Shown: one piece after another, positions 26,591 to 35,945 of the stretch | How the letters are laid out: each line of letters begins with the position of its first letter | Position numbering within the stretch: position 1 is the stretch's first letter | Source: Niallia sp052318935 | Lineage (GTDB): Bacteria; Bacillota; Bacilli; Bacillales; Cytobacillaceae | Length of the DNA stretch: 64,000 nt | Direction: 5' to 3' (one strand) | Assembly (NCBI GenBank): GCA_052318935.1 | Contig: JBQRKO010000005.1 | Notes under the pieces: model-generated | Told to the model about the DNA's origin: nothing | The model's database searches: none | Seen by the model: the letters and a program-made list of their open reading frames with translations, nothing else | Translations under genes and position numbers: made by a program

Positions 26591-27499
26591 GTGAAGGTTT
26601 TAATAACTGGTGGTGCAAGCAGTTGTATTGGTCCTGAATTGATAAAGGGACTTGCAGAAAAACAAATAGAAGTAGTCGTAGTAGATGAGGTAAGCAGCAA
26701 CAAAGTATCCTCTCTTTCTTCCATAGTAACGTATTATCAAACAGTGATCGATCAAGACTCTCTAATAAAAATTATCATGAAAGAACAAATTGAATATGTG
26801 ATTCATTTAAAAACAAACCCTTTACTTGTTAACAGTGTAAAAGATTCTTTTTATGCTTCAGAAGAAAATATTACAGCAACTATCCATGTATTAGAGGCTT
26901 GTGCACAAACAAAAGTAAAAAAAATAATTTTCCCTTCCACTGTAGCTGTTTACGGAAAGTCTGATCAAGTGCTAGAAGAAACAGCATTGTTGCAGCCACA
27001 TTTATTTGCAGGGCTATCAAAAAAAATCGAAGAACAATACATAATAAATTTTCATCGTTTATATGACTTATCCTATAGTATTTTACGATTTTCTACCATA
27101 TACGGACCGTTATCTGCTTATCAGGGAGAGCCAGAAATTATTGCATCAGCTATTAATCAATATATGAATAAAGAAACACCGAGTATAAAATGGAAGGGAG
27201 AAAAGCAAACAGACTTTATTTATGAAAGAGATGCGGCTATGGCTATTTGTGCAAGTTTAGAAGGCGGGGATAATGAAATCATTAATATCGCATCAGGAAA
27301 ATCTTCTTCCTTCTGTGAGGTGGCTGCAATTATTCAAAAAGAAAGCAATTTAATAGCTGCTCCGCTTTATCAACCTAAAAATCAACCTACTAATAGTCAA
27401 ATTTCAATTAAAAAGGCACAATATCTTTTACACTGGCAGCCAAAAATGACGTTGGAGGATGGAATAAAAGAAATGATGGCGCATGCTAACAACACGTAA
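26591..27499 (+). CDS. NAD-dependent epimerase/dehydratase-like protein lacking the catalytic tyrosine
   Basis: 302 residues of the extended short-chain dehydrogenase fold (VLITGGA... PSTVAVYGKSDQVLEE, ILRFSTIYGP, FIYERDAAMAI, INIASGKSSSFCEVA). Two key sites differ from active sugar-nucleotide epimerases. The glycine loop reads TGGASSCIG instead of TGGAGFIG. Where PYGLSK is expected the protein has LFAGLSK, so the catalytic Tyr is Ala140 while Lys144 is kept. It may be a non-catalytic or altered-function homologue. GTG 26591 has GGAGGGGAAAT upstream. It lies alone before bofC. Confidence 0.82.
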   Translation: MKVLITGGASSCIGPELIKGLAEKQIEVVVVDEVSSNKVSSLSSIVTYYQTVIDQDSLIKIIMKEQIEYVIHLKTNPLLVNSVKDSFYASEENITATIHVLEACAQTKVKKIIFPSTVAVYGKSDQVLEETALLQPHLFAGLSKKIEEQYIINFHRLYDLSYSILRFSTIYGPLSAYQGEPEIIASAINQYMNKETPSIKWKGEKQTDFIYERDAAMAICASLEGGDNEIINIASGKSSSFCEVAAIIQKESNLIAAPLYQPKNQPTNSQISIKKAQYLLHWQPKMTLEDGIKEMMAHANNT

Positions 27500-27696
27500 A
27501 GTTTGTGGCAGAATTCATTCGTATATTTTGTTGTATGCAAAGTTCATAAAATTTTAGAATGAAAAACAGTATTATGGTGAGAATAATAGCGAATGAAACA
27601 AAATGATTAGTAGCTTGAATTCAAAGAAACTAAGTTCATTTTGTCTTGAAAAGACGTAGTATTCGTTTTTTCCAGTAACTAAAGAGGTGGTTATTG

Positions 27697-28227
27697 ATGA
27701 AAACCAGATTCCTTTTAATCTCAACTGTTTTTCTTTTCCTTTTATTAACTTCTTTTTTGACATTTGAAAATAAGCCAAGTTATGCGAACAAAATGCATGA
27801 AGGCGATGAGCATCCTACAAGAATAGATGTTGTGTTAAAAAGGATCTATTTGGATGGAGAAATAAGTGAAGAGTCTCTCGAGGAAACGGTTTGGTCTATG
27901 AAAGACTTCTTGTCAAAATATGATAAATGGCAGATAGAAAAGATGGGAAAGAACAAGCTCGTATTTACAAAGGAAGTAGATGATATTTCTCCATTATTAA
28001 AAACGAACGGTTATTTTGGTATTTCAGATGAAGGGATTCTTACTATTTATAATGGAAAACCTGAATACTCCCATATTATTCAATCTTTTTTTCAAATAGA
28101 TTTAAAAAAATTAGAATCAAACGAGCAAAAAAATTTACAAAAAGGAATTCGGATTAAAACAAAAGACCAGTATGTAGAGGTGCTTGAAACCTTTAAGCAA
28201 TACACAACAGACAATAAAGCAAATTAA
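27697..28227 (+). CDS. bofC: Forespore regulator BofC
   Basis: About 176 residues with an N-terminal signal sequence (about 5-30), then a small secreted domain. BofC inhibits SpoIVB, the protease that triggers pro-sigma-K processing by SpoIVFB, so it works in the same checkpoint as the spoIVFAB genes near 13 kb. Recognised from size, signal peptide, the DVVLKRIYLDGEISEE and ISDEGILTIYNG segments, and position before ruvA as in B. subtilis. AGAGGTGG lies upstream of ATG 27697. Confidence 0.88.
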   Translation: MKTRFLLISTVFLFLLLTSFLTFENKPSYANKMHEGDEHPTRIDVVLKRIYLDGEISEESLEETVWSMKDFLSKYDKWQIEKMGKNKLVFTKEVDDISPLLKTNGYFGISDEGILTIYNGKPEYSHIIQSFFQIDLKKLESNEQKNLQKGIRIKTKDQYVEVLETFKQYTTDNKAN

Positions 28228-28241
28228 TGGACAATAGCTAA

Positions 28242-28279
28242 TAAGAAAAATCGGGCGAGTTATTGCCCGGTTTTTCTTA
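28242..28279 (+). terminator. Terminator after bofC
   Basis: Arms TAAGAAAAATCGGGC and GCCCGGTTTTTCTTA with an 8-base loop. Confidence 0.88.
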
Positions 28280-28375
28280 TTAAGACGAAATATTTTGAAA
28301 ATCATCTTAGATGGCAGATTTTCTTTAATATATGATAAAATAAGCAATAGGTTTTAAAAGGGGAGCGAAAAAATT

Positions 28376-28984
28376 TTGTATGAATATATTAAAGGTAAGA
28401 TAGATTATGTAGGACCAGAATACATAGTGCTTGAAAATAATGGGGTTGGCTATCAGATAAAAACGCCAAATCCTTTTTCCTTCTCTGCTTTAATTGGGCA
28501 AGACAATACGGTTTTTACCTATCATTATGTGAGAGAAGATATTATTAGTTTATATGGTTTTCGATCAAGAGAAGAAAAAACATTGTTTACGAAGCTGCTG
28601 AATGTATCTGGAATTGGTCCAAAAGGTGCGCTGGCGATATTGGCATCAGGTGAGCCAGGGCAAGTGATAACAGCAATTGAGAATGAAGATGAAGCATTTT
28701 TAGTGAAATTTCCTGGTGTCGGAAAAAAAACGGCACGACAAATGATTCTCGATTTAAAAGGAAAACTTCCAGATATTATGCCAGATTTCATTCCCAATCT
28801 CTTTACTGCAGAGATTGCTGCGAAAAAGCAAGAGGGCTCAGCAGCGTTGGAAGAAGCATTGTTGGCATTATCAGCACTTGGATATTCCGATAGAGAAATT
28901 AAAAGGATTACACCAAAGTTAAAGAACGAGCAGTTAACAACCGATCAATATATTAAATTGGCGCTGCAACTACTTTTAAAATAA
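28376..28984 (+). CDS. ruvA: Holliday junction branch migration protein RuvA
   Basis: 202 residues. N-terminal OB fold (MYEYIKGKIDYVGPEYIVLENNGVGYQ), two helix-hairpin-helix motifs (VSGIGPKGALAIL and FPGVGKKTARQMILDLKGK) and the C-terminal RuvB-contact domain (EEALLALSALGYSDREI). RuvA tetramers hold the four-way junction for RuvB. TTG start at 28376 behind AAGGGGAGCG. Confidence 0.98.
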   Translation: MYEYIKGKIDYVGPEYIVLENNGVGYQIKTPNPFSFSALIGQDNTVFTYHYVREDIISLYGFRSREEKTLFTKLLNVSGIGPKGALAILASGEPGQVITAIENEDEAFLVKFPGVGKKTARQMILDLKGKLPDIMPDFIPNLFTAEIAAKKQEGSAALEEALLALSALGYSDREIKRITPKLKNEQLTTDQYIKLALQLLLK

Positions 28985-29050
28985 ATCGTAACTCACCCAA
29001 AAAAGATCTTATTTTAATTTTGATTTCTTTGAATGAGGGGGGAGAATGAT

Positions 29051-30052
29051 ATGGATGAGCGGATTATTTCAGGGGAAGCGGATGTACAAGATGTATCGTT
29101 TGAACAGAGCTTACGGCCAGTTCGTTTAAAAGAATATATTGGACAAGAAAAAGTGAAAAGCAATCTAGAAATCTTTATTAAAGCGGCAAGATTGCGAGAA
29201 GAGTCCTTGGATCATGTTCTTTTATATGGTCCCCCAGGCCTCGGAAAAACAACATTAGCTACTATCATTGCTAATGAAATGGGCGTAAATATACGGACGA
29301 CGGCAGGACCAGCAATTGAACGTCCAGGCGATTTGGCTGCAATATTGACGGCATTAGAACCAGGAGATGTCCTTTTTATTGATGAAATTCACCGCTTGCC
29401 AAGATCAATTGAAGAAGTGCTTTACCCGGCAATGGAAGATTTTTGTTTAGATATCGTGATTGGCAAAGGAGCGGATGCACGATCTGTCCGCATTGATTTG
29501 CCTCCATTTACCCTTGTTGGCGCAACAACACGGGCTGGGTCTATTTCCGCTCCTTTAAGAGATCGTTTCGGTGTATTATGCAGATTAGAGTATTATAAGG
29601 AAGAGCAATTAAAAGATATTGTCGAGCGAACGGCAGAAGTGCTGCAAACGGAAATAAATGACGATGCAGCTTGGGAAATTGCCAGACGGTCAAGAGGGAC
29701 ACCGAGAATAGCCAATCGCTTGCTGCGCAGGGTGCGAGACTTCGCCCAAGTAAAAGGGGATGGAAGCATTACGAAAGATATTTCCCATTTATCTTTAGAG
29801 CTGTTGCAAGTAGACCGTTTAGGTTTGGATCATATTGACCATAAATTATTAATGGGGATGATTCATAAATTTAAAGGCGGTCCGGTTGGGCTGGAAACGA
29901 TTGCTGCTACAATTGGAGAAGAAGCACATACAATTGAAGATGTGTATGAGCCTTATTTATTACAGATTGGCTTTATCCAAAGAACGCCAAGAGGAAGAGT
30001 AGTTACGCATCTCGTATATGAACATTTTCATATAAAAGATGAAACCGATTAA
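29051..30052 (+). CDS. ruvB: Holliday junction branch migration ATPase RuvB
   Basis: About 333 residues. Walker A GPPGLGKTTLA, Walker B in LFIDEIHRL, sensor-1 VGATTRAG, arginine finger region LRDRFGV and the winged-helix C-terminus. RuvB drives branch migration on RuvA. ATG 29051 is chosen because GAGGGGGGAG lies just upstream. A MITE copy begins nine bases after the stop codon. Confidence 0.98.
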   Translation: MDERIISGEADVQDVSFEQSLRPVRLKEYIGQEKVKSNLEIFIKAARLREESLDHVLLYGPPGLGKTTLATIIANEMGVNIRTTAGPAIERPGDLAAILTALEPGDVLFIDEIHRLPRSIEEVLYPAMEDFCLDIVIGKGADARSVRIDLPPFTLVGATTRAGSISAPLRDRFGVLCRLEYYKEEQLKDIVERTAEVLQTEINDDAAWEIARRSRGTPRIANRLLRRVRDFAQVKGDGSITKDISHLSLELLQVDRLGLDHIDHKLLMGMIHKFKGGPVGLETIAATIGEEAHTIEDVYEPYLLQIGFIQRTPRGRVVTHLVYEHFHIKDETD

Positions 30053-30060
30053 AAAGAAAT

Positions 30061-30267
30061 GGCTGTTTTCTCAAAGTTTGTTGTTTTTTACATAAAACAT
30101 TAGAAAAGTTTTTCTTAGCAGCCTGCATACACGTAGACTCCTGTGGGAATGCGAGAAAGACGAGACCCCGCAGGAGCGTATGCGACGAGGAGGCTCGACG
30201 CTCGCCCACGGAAAGCGAAGTGTATGCAGGCTGCGCGCTTAAAGCAACAATCTATACGAAAATAGCC
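30061..30267. repeat. MITE family copy D, 207 bp, with 8-bp target duplication
   Basis: Starts GGCTGTTTTCTCAAAG, ends ATACGAAAATAGCC. The octamer AAAGAAAT is present on both sides (30053-30060 and 30268-30275). Inner palindromic core 30120-30233 (AGCCTGCATACAC ... GTGTATGCAGGCT). No protein is encoded. Confidence 0.93.
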
Positions 30268-30296
30268 AAAGAAATAAGAGAAAACAGGTGACAAGA

Positions 30297-31325
30297 TTGA
30301 AAGTAGAATTATTTGATTTTTATCTGCCAGAAGAACTGATTGCCCAAACGCCTTTAGAGGATAGAACGAGCAGCAGACTAATGGTTGTTAATAAAACAAC
30401 TGGCAGCCTAATCAATCGAAAATTTAAAGATATAATCGACTATATAAATCCGGGAGACTGTCTTGTTTTAAATGATACAAGAGTACTTCCAGCAAGACTA
30501 TATGGGGAAAAAGAAGGAACTGGCGCTCATATTGAGGTTCTGCTATTAAAGCAGCAAGAAGGCGATCAATGGGAAACACTCGTGAAGCCAGCTAAACGGG
30601 TAAAAGCTGGTACGGTTATTTCCTTTGGGAATGGCAAATTAAAGGCGGTATGTGTAGAAGAATTAGAACATGGCGGCAGAATTCTTGATTTTCAATATGA
30701 CGGCATCTTTTATGAAATATTAGATGAGCTGGGAGAAATGCCTCTTCCTCCGTATATTAAAGAAGTATTAGACGATCAAGACAGATATCAAACAGTCTAT
30801 GCAAAAGAAAGGGGATCTGCTGCGGCTCCAACGGCAGGACTGCATTTTACAGAAGCGCTATTAGAGGAGTTAAAGGCAAAAGGTGTTCATATTGCTTTTA
30901 TTACACTTCATGTTGGCTTAGGGACATTCCGGCCAGTAAGTGTTGATGATGTCGATGCCCATGAAATGCATGCGGAATTTTACCAGCTAACAGCGGGAAC
31001 GGCAACGTTATTAAATAAAGTAAAAGCAGAAGGCGGCAGAATTATTTCTGTAGGCACGACGTCGACGAGAACACTAGAAACGATTGCATCAGCAAATGAT
31101 GGCGTATTTGTAGAAAAAAGCGGGTGGACGAATATTTTTATTTATCCAGGCTATGAATTTAAAGGAATAGACGGGATGATTACGAACTTTCATCTTCCTA
31201 AATCTACGCTTATTATGCTCGTAAGTGCACTTTGCGGCAGGGAAAATATTTTACATGCCTACGAAACAGCTGTAAAAGAAAGATACCGTTTTTTCAGTTT
31301 TGGGGATGCGATGTTTATTCAATAG
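30297..31325 (+). CDS. queA: S-adenosylmethionine:tRNA ribosyltransferase-isomerase QueA
   Basis: About 342 residues. Adds the epoxycyclopentane group to the modified base in queuosine-accepting tRNAs. Seen: KVELFDFYLPEELIAQ, DCLVLNDTRVLPARLYG, AAPTAGLHFTE and GTTSTRTLE. TTG 30297 gives the usual MKVELFDF start with AGGTGA upstream; a GTG at 30288 is in frame but would lie inside the ribosome site. Pairs with tgt. Confidence 0.97.
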   Translation: MKVELFDFYLPEELIAQTPLEDRTSSRLMVVNKTTGSLINRKFKDIIDYINPGDCLVLNDTRVLPARLYGEKEGTGAHIEVLLLKQQEGDQWETLVKPAKRVKAGTVISFGNGKLKAVCVEELEHGGRILDFQYDGIFYEILDELGEMPLPPYIKEVLDDQDRYQTVYAKERGSAAAPTAGLHFTEALLEELKAKGVHIAFITLHVGLGTFRPVSVDDVDAHEMHAEFYQLTAGTATLLNKVKAEGGRIISVGTTSTRTLETIASANDGVFVEKSGWTNIFIYPGYEFKGIDGMITNFHLPKSTLIMLVSALCGRENILHAYETAVKERYRFFSFGDAMFIQ

Positions 31326-31374
31326 CTTGTATAATTAGGTAAGAAAATTAGAGATGATTAAAGGAGAAAACACA

Positions 31375-32514
31375 TTGACAGCAATACGCTATGAATTAAT
31401 TAAAACGTGTAAACAAACGGGAGCAAGATTAGGAATCGTCCATACTCCCCACGGATCTTTTGAAACACCTACGTTTATGCCAGTAGGAACATTGGCAACG
31501 GTAAAAACAATGGCTCCAGAAGATTTAAAAACAATGGGCGCCAATATTATTTTAAGTAATACGTACCATTTATGGCTGCGCCCAGGTCATGAAATCGTTA
31601 AAGAAGCTGGTGGTCTGCATAAATTTATGAACTGGGATAAAGCAATTTTAACAGATTCAGGCGGGTTCCAAGTATTCAGTTTAAGCGATTTTCGCAAAAT
31701 TGAAGAAGAAGGTGTACACTTCCGCAACCACTTAAATGGAGACAAGTTATTCCTTTCTCCTGAAAAAGCGATGGAAATTCAAAATGCATTAGGCTCTGAT
31801 ATTATGATGGCATTTGATGAGTGCCCTCCGTATCCAGCTGAATATGATTATATGAAGAGATCAGTCGAAAGAACATCCAGATGGGCAGAGCGCTGTTTAA
31901 AGGCACATCAGAGATCGCAAGACCAAGGGTTGTTTGGCATTATTCAAGGCGGGGAATACGAAGAATTAAGAAAACAAAGTGCAAGAGATTTAGTTTCTTT
32001 AGACTTTCCTGGCTATGCTATTGGCGGGTTATCGGTTGGAGAACCAAAAGATGTGATGAACCGAGTATTAGAGTTTACGGCACCATTAATGCCAGATAAT
32101 AAACCTCGCTATTTAATGGGAGTAGGCTCGCCGGATTCGTTAATTGACGGCGCTATTCGTGGAATTGATATGTTTGATTGTGTGCTTCCAACAAGAATTG
32201 CAAGAAATGGTACGGTGATGACAAGTGAAGGCCGGTTGGTTGTAAAAAATGCAAAATACGCAAGAGACTTTAGTCCATTAGACCCTAATTGTGACTGTTA
32301 TACTTGTAAAAATTATAGTCGTGCATACATTCGTCACTTGATACGATGTGACGAAACATTCGGAATTCGACTTACATCTTACCATAATCTTTATTTTCTG
32401 TTAAACTTAATGGTGAATGTCCGACAAGCGATCCGCGAAGATCGACTAGGTGACTTCAAAGAAGAATTTTTTGAACGTTATGGATTTAATAAACCGAACG
32501 CTAAAAACTTCTAA
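31375..32514 (+). CDS. tgt: Queuine/preQ1 tRNA-guanine transglycosylase
   Basis: About 379 residues. Swaps guanine-34 for preQ1 in tRNAs with GUN anticodons. Catalytic region LTDSGGFQVFSL, LPTRIARNG and zinc site DCDCYTCKNYSRAYIRHL (CxCxxC...H). TTG 31375 with AAAGGAG upstream gives MTAIRYELIKTC, matching the family; the ATG at 31354 would span that site. Confidence 0.98.
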   Translation: MTAIRYELIKTCKQTGARLGIVHTPHGSFETPTFMPVGTLATVKTMAPEDLKTMGANIILSNTYHLWLRPGHEIVKEAGGLHKFMNWDKAILTDSGGFQVFSLSDFRKIEEEGVHFRNHLNGDKLFLSPEKAMEIQNALGSDIMMAFDECPPYPAEYDYMKRSVERTSRWAERCLKAHQRSQDQGLFGIIQGGEYEELRKQSARDLVSLDFPGYAIGGLSVGEPKDVMNRVLEFTAPLMPDNKPRYLMGVGSPDSLIDGAIRGIDMFDCVLPTRIARNGTVMTSEGRLVVKNAKYARDFSPLDPNCDCYTCKNYSRAYIRHLIRCDETFGIRLTSYHNLYFLLNLMVNVRQAIREDRLGDFKEEFFERYGFNKPNAKNF

Positions 32515-32545
32515 ATAGAAAACAAGTTGAAAGGAGGGGAAATAG

Positions 32546-32830
32546 ATGCAACAACTTATTAGCATAGCTCCATTTATTGGAATCTTTGTCCTGTTTTACT
32601 TTTTGTTAATTCGTCCACAGCAAAAACGCCAAAAAGCGGTGAGACAAATGCAAAGTGAACTGAAAAAAGGGGACAAGGTGGTAACAATCGGAGGTCTTCA
32701 TGGTATTGTAGATGCAATTAATGAAGGTACAGTTGTTATCAAATGCGGAGATGGCAGCCGTCTTACATACGATCGTAATGCTGTTCGTGATGTAACACCA
32801 GCTTCTAGTCCTGTATTAGATAAGGCTTAA
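32546..32830 (+). CDS. yajC: Preprotein translocase subunit YajC
   Basis: 94 residues. One N-terminal membrane helix followed by the YajC signature LLIRPQQKRQKA and a short cytoplasmic domain (GDKVVTIGGLHGIVDAI). YajC associates with SecDF. AAAGGAGGGGAAA lies upstream. Sits after queA-tgt, the near-universal order. Confidence 0.97.
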   Translation: MQQLISIAPFIGIFVLFYFLLIRPQQKRQKAVRQMQSELKKGDKVVTIGGLHGIVDAINEGTVVIKCGDGSRLTYDRNAVRDVTPASSPVLDKA

Positions 32831-32840
32831 TAAAGCACAG

Positions 32841-32869
32841 AAAGCAGCAGGGACTCCTGCTGCTTTTCT
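32841..32869. terminator. Terminator after yajC
   Basis: 11-bp perfect arms AAAGCAGCAGG and CCTGCTGCTTT with loop GACT. It may also end the convergent membrane gene whose stop codon overlaps its right edge. Confidence 0.88.
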
Positions 32870-33255
32870 TATATGGAACTGCTTTTTGAGAGGTTTACTC
32901 CTAAAATGCCGCCCATCATGCATATTAACGTATAGCATATATGATAGATGAACTGTTCTGCTGTAAATAGCTGATCTAGACCTAAATACGTGAATAAAAA
33001 CACAATAACAGAATAGATTAATCCTGTTACCCCTCCAAGAAACCAGCCTTTCTGCTTTCCTTTCCCACCAGAAATAAATCCACCAGAAAATAAAGTAATA
33101 AATGAGACAGCAGTAATGATGTACTGGAGTGAAGATTCTTGCAGAGATGTAAATCTTAATAGTAAGGAAAATATGATACTGCTTGTAATTAACAGAATAA
33201 ATATGGAAATCAGCCCATATAAAACGGCGCTTCCAACATGTTTACTTTCTTCGAT
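32869..33255 (-). CDS. TIGR04086-like membrane protein with apparent AUC start codon
   Basis: An open frame of 128 codons with four hydrophobic helices (e.g. SAVLYGLISIFILLITSSIIFSLLL, AVSFITLFSGGFISGG, GWFLGGVTGLIYSVIVFLF, YTLICMMGGILGV). Layout, GGKGKQKGWFLGG loop and position between yajC and spoVB fit the TIGR04086/YrzE family of unknown function. No ATG, GTG or TTG lies in frame between the upstream stop and deep inside the gene. The first family-like codon is ATC (complement of 33253-33255), six bases after GGGAGAGG. It is either a non-canonical start or a start-codon mutation. Confidence 0.7.
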   Translation of the reverse strand: MEESKHVGSAVLYGLISIFILLITSSIIFSLLLRFTSLQESSLQYIITAVSFITLFSGGFISGGKGKQKGWFLGGVTGLIYSVIVFLFTYLGLDQLFTAEQFIYHICYTLICMMGGILGVNLSKSSSI

Positions 33256-33339
33256 TGTAACCCTCTCCCTTCCAAACTCTCTTTATGCATTCTAGTACAA
33301 GCATATTCACCATTTTGAAAAATAGAATCAAAAAATAAT

Positions 33340-33549
33340 GGCTGTTTTCGTATAGATTGTTGCTTATAAACTCGCAGCCCGAATACACTTCGCTTTCCGG
33401 TGGGCGAGCGTCGAGCCTCCTCGTCGTATAAGCTCCTGTGGGGTCTCGTCTTTCTCGCATTCCCACAGGAGTCTACGTGTATTCAGTCTGCTGAGTACTT
33501 CTTCTCCCATTTTTTTTCGTAAAAAACAATAATCTTTGAGAAAACAGCC
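33340..33549. repeat. MITE family copy E, 210 bp, with 8-bp target duplication
   Basis: Starts GGCTGTTTTCGTATAG, ends TTGAGAAAACAGCC. The octamer AAAATAAT is present on both sides (33332-33339 and 33550-33557). Orientation is opposite to copy D. Confidence 0.93.
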
Positions 33550-33609
33550 AAAATAATAAAGGAAGCTTTTGCTGAACAAGTATAGGGACTAGTCCACAGA
33601 ATAGATGAA

Positions 33610-35154
33610 TTAAGCAAAAAGGGGACCAATCCACGGGAATTTCTTTAAATCTTCTTTTTTTATTAAGTTAAAAATCAATAATAGAAATAAATAAATGATG
33701 CTTATGATGCAGGTAATTATGATTACTTTAACCGGCAAGGACATAATGGAAATCATGTTCGTTAACTTTGTCCCAATATAACCGGTAACAAAGATAATCA
33801 ACATCATTTTTATGTAATCTCTCACATAGATGGAAAAGCTGATTGTTTTTATAATGGTTGCCAAATGAAGCATAGTCACAAGGACAAACCCAACAATTAA
33901 AGCAATGGCAACTCCGTATATTCCAAATTCAGGGCGGCTGGCTAAAAATAAAATTACAGCTGTCTTCACAGCAGCCCCGATAAAACTGTTGATCATAGCA
34001 GCACGGGCAAAATTAAGTGCTTGAAGTGTTGCCTGAAGAGGGCCTTGATAATAATTTAAAATAAAAAAAGGTGCCATTAGCTGAATAAAAGTTGTTCCTC
34101 TTGAACTATGATACATAACGGACATCAGTGGTTCTGCCAGCACAAACAAAACAACGACGGCAAGACCTCCTGTCATAAAAGTGAATAAAAGCGCCTTCTG
34201 CAATAAATAATCGATTTTTTCATATTGATTATTTGCTTTCGCTTCACTAATCGCAGGAACAAGGGAAGTGGAAAGCGATTGGGTAAAAAAAGACGGCAGC
34301 ATTAATAAAGGAAGGGCGAACCCTGTTAAGACACCATATTGTTTTGTTGCATTAACCGCTGTTAAACCTGCTATTGATAAACTATGTGCCACAACAATGG
34401 GTTCTAAAAACCAGGCAATGCTTCCGATTAATCTGCTTCCAGTTGTCGGCAGAGCAACTTGCATCAATTCCTGAAAGGTCGATTTTCCGTTTACGACATA
34501 CTGAAAAAATTTTTTCCGAAAAGGAAATGATTTTTTCCATTTAAAAGATGTTAATAAAAAAAGCAAGGAAGCTAGTTCCCCTAGCACAGATGCTAACATG
34601 GCGCCAGCAGCGGCGTATTCAATGCCAAACGGTAAAAATGCTTTTGTGAGAGCTGCTATAAGGGTAATGCGGATGACTTGTTCGATGACTTGTGATGTCG
34701 CAGCTGGCCGCATATTTTGGCGCCCTTGAAAATAGCCTCTTAGTATAGATGAAACAGCGATAATAGGTATAATTGGTGAAATTGCTATGAGCGGCTGCAA
34801 TGTTCTAGGATCTGTAAATAAAGTATGTGATAAATAAGGGGCAAGCAAAAATAAAGCAGGTGTAAACAAAACAGTAAGAGCTAATGTAGTAGCTAATGAT
34901 ACAACTAATATGGATTTGACTTTTCGATTATTTCCTTCTGCCTCAGCCTCGGCAACATTTTTCGAGATTGCAACAGGCAGTCCAAATTGAGTGATGGTTA
35001 CGACAAGGATAAGCGTAGGATATACCATCATATATAAGCCAACGCCATCTTCCCCGATAAATCTTGCAATCACGATGCGATTAATAAATCCTAGTACCCT
35101 TGTGATAAATCCTGCTACTAATAAAATCATGGTTCCTTTTAAAAACTTAGACAT
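33610..35154 (-). CDS. spoVB: Stage V sporulation protein B, MOP-superfamily flippase
   Basis: 514 residues with about 14 membrane helices. The N-terminal KGTMILLVAGFITRVLGFINRI is characteristic of SpoVB. It is thought to flip lipid-linked peptidoglycan precursor for spore cortex synthesis. Start ATG on the minus strand follows GGCAGGGAATTAA. Transcribed divergently from comN. Confidence 0.93.
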   Translation of the reverse strand: MSKFLKGTMILLVAGFITRVLGFINRIVIARFIGEDGVGLYMMVYPTLILVVTITQFGLPVAISKNVAEAEAEGNNRKVKSILVVSLATTLALTVLFTPALFLLAPYLSHTLFTDPRTLQPLIAISPIIPIIAVSSILRGYFQGRQNMRPAATSQVIEQVIRITLIAALTKAFLPFGIEYAAAGAMLASVLGELASLLFLLTSFKWKKSFPFRKKFFQYVVNGKSTFQELMQVALPTTGSRLIGSIAWFLEPIVVAHSLSIAGLTAVNATKQYGVLTGFALPLLMLPSFFTQSLSTSLVPAISEAKANNQYEKIDYLLQKALLFTFMTGGLAVVVLFVLAEPLMSVMYHSSRGTTFIQLMAPFFILNYYQGPLQATLQALNFARAAMINSFIGAAVKTAVILFLASRPEFGIYGVAIALIVGFVLVTMLHLATIIKTISFSIYVRDYIKMMLIIFVTGYIGTKLTNMISIMSLPVKVIIITCIISIIYLFLLLIFNLIKKEDLKKFPWIGPLFA

Positions 35155-35362
35155 TTAATTCCCTGCCTTCTCAAATTGCGATTCATGCTATACAATTAAC
35201 TATATGCAATAAAGTGGACAAAGCATGACAAGGAATGATGATTTTTTGTTGTTTGTCTTATAGAAAGAGTTGTTATAAGGGCAATGTATATGAATTGGAA
35301 AGTAATGAAAAAGTGAACGTGTTTGATCAGACTGATTAAATAAACAGAGGAGCTGTTGTAGT

Positions 35363-35662
35363 ATGTCATCAGCGCATTTATATGATCATTATCGAAAAGA
35401 ACTGCAACCTGTGTTAAAAAGTAAATTAGAAGAATTTCATTTACTAGGATATGAAACGATAACAGAAGATGAATTATGGTTTTACTTAACAAAGAAAAAG
35501 TGGAAAAAACCTTCCGATAGCGGCAGAATGTTTATTTTGGTACAGGATATATTACATGTGAAAATCGGAGAATTTATGAATTTTACTACTATTGAAGCAT
35601 ATAAGATGGAAGATTTCTTTTCTGTATTATCAGAAGAAGAGAAAAAAGAATTGCTAAAGTAA
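35363..35662 (+). CDS. comN: Post-transcriptional regulator ComN
   Basis: 99 residues, small helical protein (LEEFHLLGYETITEDELWFYLTKKKWKKP... LVQDILHVKIGEFMNFTTIEAYK). In B. subtilis ComN promotes accumulation of the late competence operon comE mRNA. Recognised from size, conserved segments and place between spoVB and secDF. AGAGGAGC lies upstream of ATG 35363. Confidence 0.88.
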   Translation: MSSAHLYDHYRKELQPVLKSKLEEFHLLGYETITEDELWFYLTKKKWKKPSDSGRMFILVQDILHVKIGEFMNFTTIEAYKMEDFFSVLSEEEKKELLK

Positions 35663-35945
35663 GTAGGTTATTTTCCTGTATATATAGGTAGTAAGACCTC
35701 CGTCAATAGAAGGGCCACTTTATGATATTTTTTTGAACAAATTGACAGCTATCTTAATCTGTTTCATAATGGGGGTATTCCATAAACAAAATAGTGATTG
35801 ATTGAAAACTATATCTTGATTATGATTGACCCGACAATAGCTGCTTAACTTCAAGTTTACATTTTAAAGTGTGTATTCAAAAAGGAAACAAATGAGAAGT
35901 TTTAATTTGCTGTCTTTTTTGAGAAACTACTAAAGTTATATCTGT

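Noticed and set aside
35196..35492. 98-codon minus-strand frame overlapping comN
   Set aside because: It is antisense to comN and the spoVB promoter region, with no ribosome site.
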